Positions 14,259 through 22,011 of a stretch of 64,000 bases of DNA are shown here, in pieces. This stretch comes from Acidimicrobiaceae bacterium (lineage in GTDB: Bacteria; Actinomycetota; Acidimicrobiia; Acidimicrobiales; RAAP-2). Made by a program: the position numbers and the translations under genes. The notes below the pieces were generated by a model. It did not search any database, was not told the DNA's origin, and saw nothing but the letters and a program-made list of their open reading frames with translations. The stretch covers positions 1 through 64,000 of the forward strand of contig DAIDJP010000013.1 of NCBI GenBank assembly GCA_027451285.1, in the 5' to 3' direction. Numbering within the stretch: the first letter of the stretch is position 1; each line of letters opens with the position of its first letter.

Positions 14259-16967
14259 CTAGGCGAGTCGCGGATCGGGCCAGGACCCGCGTTGGATCAG
14301 TGCCGCGACCTCCTCGGCGCGCACCGCGGGAGAAAAGAGAAACCCCTGGGCGGCGTCACAGCCCAGGGCGCGCAGTTGATCGAGCTGGGCGACCGTCTCC
14401 ACCCCTTCGGCGACCATGGTGATGCCGAGGCGCTCGCCGAGGGAGATGACCGTCTCGAGCAGCGTCTCGTTGTGCACGCTCTCGAAGGAGGGATTAACGA
14501 AGTACCGGTCGATCTTGATGATCGACGGGCTCAGTCGCACCAGATACGACAGCGAGGAGTAGCCGGTGCCGAAGTCATCCAGCGCCACGCTAACGCCGAG
14601 TGCGGAGAGCCCCTCGAGCACGCGCAGCGCATCGTGGGCGTCGTTGATCATCGCACTCTCGGTGATCTCGACGACCAGCCGGCTGGGGTCGAGCCCGCTG
14701 GCCACCAGCGCCCGGCTGACCGTCGTGACGAGGTCGCCGCCGACGAACTCCTGCGCCGACAGGTTCACGGTGATGTAGGGCCGTCGGCCCTCGGGAGACG
14801 CCGGCCAGTTCGCGGCGGCGCGGGTGGCCTCGGTGAGCGCGAACTCGCCGAGTTCGTAGATGAGCTCGCCGCGCTCGGCGAGGGGGATGAACACCCCCGG
14901 CGAGATCTCGCCGCGCTGGGGGTGCTGCCAGCGCATCAGCGACTCGAATCCGACGACCTCGTGGGTGGCGAGCGCGATGATGGGCTGATAGCGCATGGCG
15001 AGCTCGCCGTTGGCTCGCGCCTTGTGCAGCTCTTGGGTGAGGGCGAAGCGACTCGCCGCGACCTGGTGCAAATCGGGCGTGAAGAGCGCGTAGCGCCCCT
15101 TGCCGCGACTCTTCGCCTCGTAGAGCGCGAGGTCCGCGCGCTGGACGATGTCGCTCGCCGAGACGTCGTCACCCGAGAACAGGGCGATGCCGATGCTGGC
15201 CATCTGGCGAAAATGCAGTCCGTCGAAGTCGAAGGACTCACCGAGTACCGAGATCAGGCGCGCGGCGATCTCCTCGGCCTCGTTCGGAGAGGAGAGGCCC
15301 TCGGCGAGGTAGAAGAACTCGTCGCCGCCAAAGCGCGAGAGCGAGTCACTCGAACGCGTGACCATCTCGAGGCGTCGAGCGGCGCCGCGCAGCACCTCGT
15401 CGCCGACCAGGTGCCCGTGGGTGTCGTTGACCCCCTTGAAGTCGTCGAGGTCGAGCAGCAAGACCGCTCCCATCGTGCCGGAGCGCTCGCTGCGCGCGAC
15501 CGCCTGGGCGAGGCGGTCGTCGAAGAGTGCGCGGTTCGCGAGTCCGGTGAGTGGATCATGCAGCGCCTGGTGCGAGAGCATCTCGGTCAGGGCGCGCTCC
15601 TCGGTGATGTCGCGCGCCGAAAGGACGGAGTAGAGGAGGTGACCCTCGTCGTCACGGGCCGCGTGCTTGGAGACCTGGGTAACGATCGTGTGACCGTCAC
15701 TGTGGATGTAGCGCTTCACATACTGGATCTGGTCGGTTTCGCCTTCGAGGAGGCGCCGGTGGGCTTCGGCGGTGATCTCGAGGTCCTCGGGATGGGTGTA
15801 GGGCGGAAAGTGCTCGCCGAGGATCTCTTCGCGGGTGCGTCCAAGAAGACGGCAGAAGGCGTCGTTCACCGCGATCACCTCGTCCTCGAGGCCGGTGAAG
15901 AGCATGGGCGCCATATTGCCCTCGAAGGCGATGCGAAAGCGTCGCTCCGAGTCACTCAGTGCACCCTGGGCCTCGGTGAGGGCCTCTACCGCCGCCATCG
16001 TCTCGGCGAGGGCGACGTGGGTAGTGGCCACGGCGTTCACGTGCTCGAGTCCGAACTCGATCTCGCGCACCACGTCCTCGAAGCGCTCGACCGCCCCCTT
16101 GTCGAAGGCGAAGCGCGCCCGGTCGTAGATCGTCAAGACGGCCGTACGACCGAGCAGGCGAATCGGTAGCGCCAGCGAGGAGCCGAGGCGGAACTGCGCC
16201 GCCCGCTCGCGCCACACCTCGAAGTCGGACTGGGTGGCCAGGTCGTTGAAGACCTGCGTGGTGCCCGTTCTCAGGGCGGTGCCAGTGGGTCCGCGGCCAC
16301 TCGCCGTCGTCCCCCACCAGGAGACCATCCCTTTGTAGAGGTACTCGGTCGAGCCCGCGGCGTGCGTCACCTGGACGGCTCCGTCGTCGTCGGACTTCTC
16401 GCCGACCCAGGCCAGCGCCAGGCCGCCCACGTCGACCAAGACCTCACAGAGTCGGTCCAGGCAGGTCGCCTCGTCGAGGCCGGCCAGCACGACGTGCGTA
16501 ATTGCCGAGGTGAGGGCCAACTGTCGTCGGGCGTTGACGGCCCCCGTCGCATCCACCATGAAGGTCGCCGAGCCGTCAACGTCGCTGCCGCGAAAGAGAG
16601 GGAACGAATCCCCGATGACCCAGCGGCGACCCAGCGCGGCGTTCTCCATGCCCACCAGCTCGGCCAGCACCGGCTGGCCCGTCGCCACGGCGCGCGTCGA
16701 CGGGAGCTCGTCGACCGTGAAGACGGTGCCGTCTTCGTGCACCGAGATCCAGCCTCGCGAACCCGCCTCCGTGCCCACGATCTCCTCGCGGGATCGGCCC
16801 AGGATTGCCAGCGCGGCGTCATTGCAGTCGGTCACGATGCCGTCTCGATCGCGTACCACGACGCCGAAGGAGGAGTGTCCGATCAGGTGGTCGAAGCCAC
16901 CCAGCCGTGAGAGCACGCTGCTAACGGACTCGCGGTTCGGATCGTTCGACGTCGTAGGCTCCCTCAT
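14259..16967 (-). CDS. PAS-GAF-PAS-GGDEF-EAL cyclic-di-GMP protein
   Basis: From the ATG at 16967 the product is 902 aa, soluble, with PAS (about 15-125), GAF (about 160-315), a second PAS (about 345-465), GGDEF (about 475-635) and EAL (about 650-895) domains. The cyclase motif is intact (SRFGGDEFF), and an RxxD inhibitory site (RSSD) lies five residues before it. The phosphodiesterase domain reads ESL instead of EAL but keeps the asparagine strand (VNLSAQEF), EITESAM, DDFGTGYSS, the KIDR lysine and AEGVET. Both activities are therefore plausible, with the two N-terminal sensor modules controlling them. The longer open frame upstream is arginine-rich and unlikely to be translated. Confidence 0.9.
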   Translation of the reverse strand: MREPTTSNDPNRESVSSVLSRLGGFDHLIGHSSFGVVVRDRDGIVTDCNDAALAILGRSREEIVGTEAGSRGWISVHEDGTVFTVDELPSTRAVATGQPVLAELVGMENAALGRRWVIGDSFPLFRGSDVDGSATFMVDATGAVNARRQLALTSAITHVVLAGLDEATCLDRLCEVLVDVGGLALAWVGEKSDDDGAVQVTHAAGSTEYLYKGMVSWWGTTASGRGPTGTALRTGTTQVFNDLATQSDFEVWRERAAQFRLGSSLALPIRLLGRTAVLTIYDRARFAFDKGAVERFEDVVREIEFGLEHVNAVATTHVALAETMAAVEALTEAQGALSDSERRFRIAFEGNMAPMLFTGLEDEVIAVNDAFCRLLGRTREEILGEHFPPYTHPEDLEITAEAHRRLLEGETDQIQYVKRYIHSDGHTIVTQVSKHAARDDEGHLLYSVLSARDITEERALTEMLSHQALHDPLTGLANRALFDDRLAQAVARSERSGTMGAVLLLDLDDFKGVNDTHGHLVGDEVLRGAARRLEMVTRSSDSLSRFGGDEFFYLAEGLSSPNEAEEIAARLISVLGESFDFDGLHFRQMASIGIALFSGDDVSASDIVQRADLALYEAKSRGKGRYALFTPDLHQVAASRFALTQELHKARANGELAMRYQPIIALATHEVVGFESLMRWQHPQRGEISPGVFIPLAERGELIYELGEFALTEATRAAANWPASPEGRRPYITVNLSAQEFVGGDLVTTVSRALVASGLDPSRLVVEITESAMINDAHDALRVLEGLSALGVSVALDDFGTGYSSLSYLVRLSPSIIKIDRYFVNPSFESVHNETLLETVISLGERLGITMVAEGVETVAQLDQLRALGCDAAQGFLFSPAVRAEEVAALIQRGSWPDPRLA

Positions 16968-17115
16968 CCCGGCGCCAGCCCGAGGACACGCCCGTGTCCG
17001 GCCGGTCGCTTGGGTTGAGATTAGCCCCGCGTGACCAGCGGGTGCACAGGTGGCGGCCACCGTGCAGGATCCACCCATGGCTCGTTCAACGGGCCGTCGC
17101 GCCCGTCGTCGAGAA

Positions 17116-17592
17116 CTACTGGTCGACTCCCTGCGCGCCCTCGCCCTCACCGCCGGTCGCGGGCAGGACGCCGATGGTCGCGGCCACGCTCGGACGCGTC
17201 GGCGACGCCACCACGATCACGCGCGTTCCCGCGTGAATGCTCGACACCGTGACGTGGGTCGTGCCACTCAAGATGACCGTCGAGGGCGTCAACGAGTAGG
17301 TCTGAACCCCGGTGGCGCCACGGACGCTGATCGAGTGGGCGTTAACGGCGAGCACGACGCGCGGCGATGGCGCGCTCAACGTCGACAGTGACACCGTTCG
17401 AGCCGGCGAGCTCGACGACGAGGGAGTCGTTGTGGGAACGGACGCGCCCGACGTGACGCTCGTGGCCGGGGCGGCCACCGGGCGCGACGTCGAGGCGACG
17501 TGGGCGGCGGCGACCGCACCGGCGAGGGACAGGGCGGCAGCGGCGCTCCAGACACTGGCGCGCTTCACCTTCGTAGCGGTGGAACGGTACAT
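17116..17592 (-). CDS. small secreted protein with DUF5666-like core
   Basis: This 158-aa protein begins with a signal peptide (about residues 1-30), followed by a Ser/Thr/Pro-rich linker (about 32-70) typical of exported actinobacterial proteins. A beta-rich segment of about 70 residues contains TVILSGTTHVTVSSIHAG and resembles the small OB-like DUF5666 domain. Function is unknown. It is a single gene between the c-di-GMP protein and tRNA-Cys, in both cases on the same strand, with no clear operon link. Confidence 0.6.
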   Translation of the reverse strand: MYRSTATKVKRASVWSAAAALSLAGAVAAAHVASTSRPVAAPATSVTSGASVPTTTPSSSSSPARTVSLSTLSAPSPRVVLAVNAHSISVRGATGVQTYSLTPSTVILSGTTHVTVSSIHAGTRVIVVASPTRPSVAATIGVLPATGGEGEGAQGVDQ

Positions 17593-17782
17593 GGGTCCTC
17601 CTCGGGTCGGTTGGTCTCTTCAGCATCCGCGACGCGTCTGGATCGGCCCTGTGGGGGCGCTAATCGCCCCGTAAGAATTCCCGAAGTCCTCTCTTACGCA
17701 CGGTGCCCGCGTTCGGCCCGCCGAGGGGCCGCGGCGCGCGAACGTGGCCGCGCCGAGGCGCCCAACGAGTGACTCCGAAGTC

Positions 17783-17856
17783 TGGAGGCGGCGTCCGGAT
17801 TCGAACCGGAGTACGGGGCTTTGCAGGCCCCTGCCTAACCACTCGGCCACGCCGCC
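17783..17856 (-). tRNA. tRNA-Cys (GCA anticodon)
   Basis: The reverse strand gives a 74-base cloverleaf. The acceptor stem GGCGGCG/CGCCGCC is followed by T and an encoded CCA. The anticodon stem GGGGC/GCCCC encloses loop CTGCAAA (anticodon GCA), and the T arm has GGTTCGAATCC. Confidence 0.95.
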
Positions 17857-17964
17857 AGAAACGTCCATCCTAACGGGCGCCGACGAGGCGATTCCCCGGT
17901 AACGGGATCGTGACAATCCGGGGCCTCACAGATCATTCGCAAAGTGCCCCGGTATCGTGGGGGT

Positions 17965-18996
17965 ATGAAGCGCCACCTCGTCAGTGCGATGGCCCTCGCG
18001 ATGGGCCTCGTCGGCCTCGTCGGGACCAGCGCCGGGGCCGGCGTCGCCACGAGGGTCGCCGCCCACGCCTCGGTGACGGGAGCCATGTCGGCGTCGATGC
18101 CCCTGGTCCGCCTGGCCCTGTCGACGCCCGTCGCCGCCTCGCAGCTACCGCCTCTCGTGGTGCACCCGACGCTCGCCACGTCCTGGCAGCAGATCGGCCC
18201 GCGCGAGGTCCAGGCCGTCGCCGCGGGCGTGATCGCTCCCGTGCACTACGTGATCGACGTGCCGACCAGTCTCTCGTGCGCCACGCGCTGTCGCGTCCTC
18301 GCGGTGGCCTCTCACGACGCCAGCGCCGGCGTCGACGTCACCTGGGAGGACCAGCTGCTCGCGACGCTTAGGTATCTGCCCGTCTCCTTCACGCCGCTCA
18401 CATCCGCGAGCGATCCCGCCCAGAAGGTCCCGGGCACCTACACCTGGGCGTATCCGAATCTCCCCGCCGGCCTCGCCAACCAGTGGCGCGTGGGCGGCGA
18501 CAACGTGATTCTCACGGGCGCGCTGATGAGCTTCCAGAACGACCACCACCTCGCCACCACCGGCGTGGCCGACGCGACGACCTGGACCGCGCTCGTCAGC
18601 GCGGTGCGCGCCCACGACGAGTCCACCCACCCCTACAACTACGTCCTGGTCTCGATGGCCTCGCCGGAACGGCTCACGCTCTACGTCGCGGGCCAGGCGC
18701 GCTTCCACACCCTGGTCAACACCGGCATCTCGGTCTCGCCGACCGCGACGGGGACCTACCCGGTCTACCTGCGCTACACCAGCCAGACGATGTCGGGCAC
18801 TAACCCCGACGGGACCCACTACTCGGACCCGGGGATTCCCTGGGTCTCGTACTTCAACGGCGGCGACGCCCTGCACGGCTTCATCCGCGCCACCTACGGC
18901 TGGCCCCAGAGCCTGGGATGCGTCGAGATGCCCTTCGCCGCGGCCAAGACCATCTGGCCCTCAACGCCGATCGGGACCCTCGTCACCGTCAGCTAG
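17965..18996 (+). CDS. L,D-transpeptidase (YkuD) with peptidoglycan-binding domain
   Basis: From the ATG at 17965 the product is 343 aa with a signal peptide (about 1-28). A GTG at 17944 gives seven extra residues and is possible. The middle (about 165-205) resembles a PG_binding_1 helical domain. The C-terminal YkuD domain carries the catalytic signature: the H of LHGFIRATYG and SLGCVEMP with the nucleophilic cysteine. Such enzymes form 3-3 cross-links between meso-DAP residues in peptidoglycan, consistent with the DAP genes in the window. Its last 36 bp overlap the convergent dinB gene. Confidence 0.88.
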   Translation: MKRHLVSAMALAMGLVGLVGTSAGAGVATRVAAHASVTGAMSASMPLVRLALSTPVAASQLPPLVVHPTLATSWQQIGPREVQAVAAGVIAPVHYVIDVPTSLSCATRCRVLAVASHDASAGVDVTWEDQLLATLRYLPVSFTPLTSASDPAQKVPGTYTWAYPNLPAGLANQWRVGGDNVILTGALMSFQNDHHLATTGVADATTWTALVSAVRAHDESTHPYNYVLVSMASPERLTLYVAGQARFHTLVNTGISVSPTATGTYPVYLRYTSQTMSGTNPDGTHYSDPGIPWVSYFNGGDALHGFIRATYGWPQSLGCVEMPFAAAKTIWPSTPIGTLVTVS

Positions 18997-20325
18997 CGCG
19001 TCAAGGCCCGGCCCGAAGGCCGAGCGTCCCCGCTGGGTCGCCAGCTCGCCCAGCTCGCTCGCGCGCGAGACCGCCTCGTTGCCGTAACGGCGGCGCACCT
19101 CGTCCACGGCGTCGCGCAACGCCGCGTGGGCGACCTGGCGCGCGCGCGACTCGTCGAGGGCGCGCTGGCGCGTCTCGTCGGCCGCTGCCACCGCGAAGCT
19201 GAGTTGCACCTCACTCTCGCCGCGCGCGAGGAACCCCGACGCGTGCACGCCGAGCAGGCGAACCGCGCGCGACGTGTCCACGCCGGCCAGCAGCGCCTCG
19301 GCAATGCGAAAGATCGCCTCGTCGTCGTCGACGCCAAAGGCCAGGCTCTGACTGCGACTGAGCGACTCACGGTCGTCAAAGCGCACGACCACGCTGATGG
19401 TGCGCGCGAGCTGGTGGCGTTCTCGCAGCGCGCGCGAGACGACGCCGGCGTGCACGCGCGCGGCGGCGATCACCTCGTCGCCGACCAGCGAACGCGCAAA
19501 GGTCTGTTCGTGGCCCAGTGACTTGGCTCGCCGATCCGCGACGACCTCGCGCGGGTCCTCGCCGCGCGCGAAGGACGACAGGGTCGAGGCGAGGGCCGGG
19601 CCGAGGTGGGCGGTCAAGTCGGCGTGCGAGACCCGCGCGAGGTCGCGCACGTGGGTGAGCCCCAGCTGGCCGAGCTTGGCCGCCGTCGCCGGACCAACGC
19701 CCCAGAGCGCGCGCACCGGAAGCTCGGCGAGCCAGCGCGCCTCGGTCTCGCGGTCGACGTAGAAGACCCCGGGGCCGGCGACCAGCTCACCGGCCACCAC
19801 GCGCGACTTCGCCTCGCGCGAGGCGAGCTTCGCGAAGAGCTTGTTGCGCGCGACACCGATCCCACAATCGAGGTGCATCTCGTCGATCACGCGCGCGCGC
19901 AACGCGCGCGCCGCCGGCACCGGGCGCACGCCCAAGCGCACCAGCCCGCTCAGGTCGCAGAAGACCTCGTCGAGGCCGATCGCCTCGTAGCGGTGCGTCA
20001 GGTCCTCGACGATGCCGCGGAACTGGCGCGAGAGCTCCTCGTAGCGATCAAATCGCCCCGGACGGATCACGAGTCCCGCGCAACGCCGCAGGGCCGTCAC
20101 CGAGGGCATGCCGCTGGTGACCCCGTAGCGGCGGGCCTCGTAGCTCGCGCTCGCGATCACGCCGCGCGCGCCGGCGCCGCCAACCGCGACCGGGAGTCCC
20201 CGCAGGCTGGGGTCGTCGAGGACCTCGACGCTCGCGAAGAACGCGTCGAGGTCCACGTGCAGGATCGGCGCCTCGGCGAGCGAGGGCCCCTCAGAGGCCG
20301 AGTTCCAGGTGTCGGAAGGCTTCAC
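18961..20325 (-). CDS. dinB: DNA polymerase IV (Y-family translesion polymerase)
   Basis: The product (454 aa from GTG 20325) has the Y-family core. HVDLDAFFASVE carries metal-binding aspartates, SYEARRYGV is the nucleotide-binding segment, GLDEVFCDLSG supplies the Asp-Glu pair, and CGIGVARNKLFAKLAS lies in the palm. The little-finger domain follows, and a roughly 60-residue C-terminal extension ends in a charged tail. It copies damaged DNA with low fidelity. No ATG or GTG exists between the PIG-L stop and the first motif except one too late, so the start must lie inside the PIG-L gene; GTG 20325 gives a 35-bp overlap. It is the last gene of a cluster whose first promoter has two LexA boxes, so SOS induction is likely. 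Confidence 0.9.
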   Translation of the reverse strand: MKPSDTWNSASEGPSLAEAPILHVDLDAFFASVEVLDDPSLRGLPVAVGGAGARGVIASASYEARRYGVTSGMPSVTALRRCAGLVIRPGRFDRYEELSRQFRGIVEDLTHRYEAIGLDEVFCDLSGLVRLGVRPVPAARALRARVIDEMHLDCGIGVARNKLFAKLASREAKSRVVAGELVAGPGVFYVDRETEARWLAELPVRALWGVGPATAAKLGQLGLTHVRDLARVSHADLTAHLGPALASTLSSFARGEDPREVVADRRAKSLGHEQTFARSLVGDEVIAAARVHAGVVSRALRERHQLARTISVVVRFDDRESLSRSQSLAFGVDDDEAIFRIAEALLAGVDTSRAVRLLGVHASGFLARGESEVQLSFAVAAADETRQRALDESRARQVAHAALRDAVDEVRRRYGNEAVSRASELGELATQRGRSAFGPGLDALADGDEGPDRR

Positions 20326-20995
20326 CGAAGGCCACTCCGATCTCGCGCCCGGCCCGCTCGGCGCGCGCGTAGACGACGCCGCGCACGCCCTCGTGGTCCC
20401 CACCGAGCTGGGAGACGTGCGCGAGGACCGCCTTCGCCTTGGTGTCGATGCTCGTGGTGACGTCATAGACCACGTCGGCCTCGAGGGTGCCCGACAGGAG
20501 AAGGTGCGAGACGCCGTGCGCGGGTCCAGCGTCGGGAAAGTACAGCGGCATCGCCGCCGCGGGCGCGACGGCGTCCACCAGCGCCCAGCCGGTTTCGCGG
20601 TGGTCGCGGTGGTTCACGTAGACCCCGTCGAAGAAGGTCGCGGTCGGATCCGGCCCGACCACGACCTCGGGTCGCAGACGTCGTACGTGTCCGACCAGCA
20701 CCTCGCGCAGGGCGACGTCGTTGACCACTTCGCCGTCGGGCTGACCGAGGCAGAGCGCCGAGGTCGCCCCCAGCAGGTCGGCCGCCAACTGCAGCTCGCC
20801 CTGGCGCGCCGCGCGCAGGCTCGACGGGTCGCTCGAGCCGTGCGAGCCCTTGGACCCGTCACAGACCACCACGAGGTGCACCGCGGCGCCCTCGGCGGCG
20901 AGCCGCGCGAGCAGTCCCCCGGCCGCCACGTCGGCGTCGTCGGGGTGTGCGTAGACGGCGAGCACGCACGTCGGCGCCAGTCGCAGCTCGCGCAT
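20291..20995 (-). CDS. PIG-L/LmbE-family deacetylase
   Basis: This 234-aa protein has the metal-binding AHPDDAD motif near residue 16 and the downstream HRDHRETG motif, the hallmarks of zinc-dependent LmbE/PIG-L enzymes that remove acetyl groups from N-acetylglucosamine-containing substrates. Actinobacterial relatives include MshB and Mca of the mycothiol pathway, but at 234 aa it is shorter than those and the substrate is open. Its ATG overlaps the nrdR stop (TGATG), and dinB starts inside its 3' end. A link to DNA damage is suggested only by this position. Confidence 0.85.
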   Translation of the reverse strand: MRELRLAPTCVLAVYAHPDDADVAAGGLLARLAAEGAAVHLVVVCDGSKGSHGSSDPSSLRAARQGELQLAADLLGATSALCLGQPDGEVVNDVALREVLVGHVRRLRPEVVVGPDPTATFFDGVYVNHRDHRETGWALVDAVAPAAAMPLYFPDAGPAHGVSHLLLSGTLEADVVYDVTTSIDTKAKAVLAHVSQLGGDHEGVRGVVYARAERAGREIGVAFGEAFRHLELGL

Positions 20996-21465
20996 CAGCC
21001 GCGAAGTTTGGGAGCCGTGGACTTGACCAGCATGCCGATCTCACGCGCGAAGTCGTCGGTGTCCTCGAACCCCTTGTAGACCGAGGCGAAGCGCACGTAG
21101 GCGACCTCGTCCACGCCGCGCAGCGCGTCGAGGGTCGCCACGCCGACCTCCTCGCTCGTGACGTCGCGACCCAGCAGGCGCATCGACTCCTCGACCGAGA
21201 GGGCGATCGCCGCCATCGCGGCGTCGTCGACCGGGCGGTTCTTGCACGCCGCACGCACCCCTGAGAGGATCTTGGCCCGCTCGAAGGGCTCGCGGTCCCC
21301 AGAACGCTTGATGACGATCAGGCCGACTTCCTCGACCCGCTCGAAGGTCGTGAAGCGCTGGCTGCAGGATCCACACTCGCGACGGCGCCGGATCGCGCCG
21401 CCGTCTTCGGCGAGGCGCGAGTCCACCACGCGGTCATCATCGGCCGCACAGTAAGGACATCGCAT
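20995..21465 (-). CDS. nrdR: transcriptional repressor NrdR
   Basis: From the ATG at 21465 the product is 156 aa. An N-terminal zinc ribbon (MRCPYCAAD with the partner CGSCSQRF) precedes an ATP-cone domain (VIKRSGDREPFERAKIL onward). NrdR senses ATP/dATP and represses ribonucleotide reductase genes. The size and RRRRECGSC...RFTTFER segment are typical. A weak own promoter is possible: TTAAAT and TATCCT (21472-21477) are 17 bases apart and place the start of transcription at the ATG, which would give a leaderless mRNA. Otherwise it is read through from the LysM gene 31 bases upstream. In mycobacteria nrdR also neighbours a LysM division regulator and lexA. Confidence 0.95.
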   Translation of the reverse strand: MRCPYCAADDDRVVDSRLAEDGGAIRRRRECGSCSQRFTTFERVEEVGLIVIKRSGDREPFERAKILSGVRAACKNRPVDDAAMAAIALSVEESMRLLGRDVTSEEVGVATLDALRGVDEVAYVRFASVYKGFEDTDDFAREIGMLVKSTAPKLRG

Positions 21466-21496
21466 GTAGGAAGGATACACCCGAAATCCTTGAAAT

Positions 21497-21928
21497 TTAA
21501 GGGATCAGGACGTGCTCGCCCACCACCACGACGTCGCTGCGCAGCTCGTGAACCAAGAGGGCGCGCGCCGCCGCCGGGTTCGAGGGGTTGACGAGGGCGG
21601 CGATCGAGTTCAGGCTGTCGCCGGGCTGGACGACGTAGTCCATCCCCGGTGCGAGCACGGCGCTCGTGGCCAGATCAGTCGACAGGCCACTCTGCGTCGT
21701 TCCCCCGAAGGCGTGCCCCGGCCAGGCGAGGACGATCGTGGCGAGCACCAGTGCGAGTCCGGCGAGCGAGCGACGTCGACGCGCGAGGCGCCGAACGCGC
21801 CGCTCGCGACGCAACGCGAGGCTGGGGCCGGTCATCCACGTGGGACCGGCCGCACTCTCGAGGGCACGCAGGTGAGGGACGGCCGGGTGACAGAACTCTT
21901 CGACGTAGGACTCTTCTAGGGCCGACAT
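21497..21928 (-). CDS. LysM membrane protein, probable SOS division inhibitor (ChiZ/YneA-like)
   Basis: The 143-aa product has a cytoplasmic N-terminus ending in an arginine-rich stretch, one membrane helix (about 55-75) and an extracytoplasmic LysM domain (YVVQPGDSLNSIAAL to the C-terminus). This architecture matches SOS-induced division suppressors such as Bacillus YneA and mycobacterial Rv2719c (ChiZ). The promoter carries two LexA boxes, and nrdR follows, as in mycobacteria. Start choice is secure: AAAGGAG lies five bases before the ATG. No hydrolase catalytic motif is recognised, so inhibition of division rather than wall cleavage is the safer inference. Confidence 0.8.
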   Translation of the reverse strand: MSALEESYVEEFCHPAVPHLRALESAAGPTWMTGPSLALRRERRVRRLARRRRSLAGLALVLATIVLAWPGHAFGGTTQSGLSTDLATSAVLAPGMDYVVQPGDSLNSIAALVNPSNPAAARALLVHELRSDVVVVGEHVLIP

Positions 21929-21940
21929 GGAACTCCTTTA

Positions 21941-21986
21941 CGAACGTCTGTTCGCCTATCTTACGGCGAACACCTGTTCGTTGCAA
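21941..21986 (-). promoter_or_regulatory. SOS promoter with two LexA boxes
   Basis: Read on the reverse strand, a -35 TTGCAA (21981-21986) and -10 TAAGAT (21958-21963) are exactly 17 bases apart. One LexA box, read on the forward strand as CGAACACCTGTTCG (21967-21980), fills most of the spacer. A second, CGAACGTCTGTTCG (21941-21954), lies just downstream of the -10. Both match GAAC-N4-GTTC. LexA bound here would block transcription of the LysM gene and anything cotranscribed with it. Confidence 0.88.
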
Positions 21987-22011
21987 GGGTAATTCCCGGG
22001 TGTGACGTCGG

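Noticed and set aside
13836-16169. 777-aa forward frame opposite the c-di-GMP gene
   Set aside because: Shadow of GC-rich coding DNA; the reverse strand has clear PAS, GGDEF and EAL motifs.
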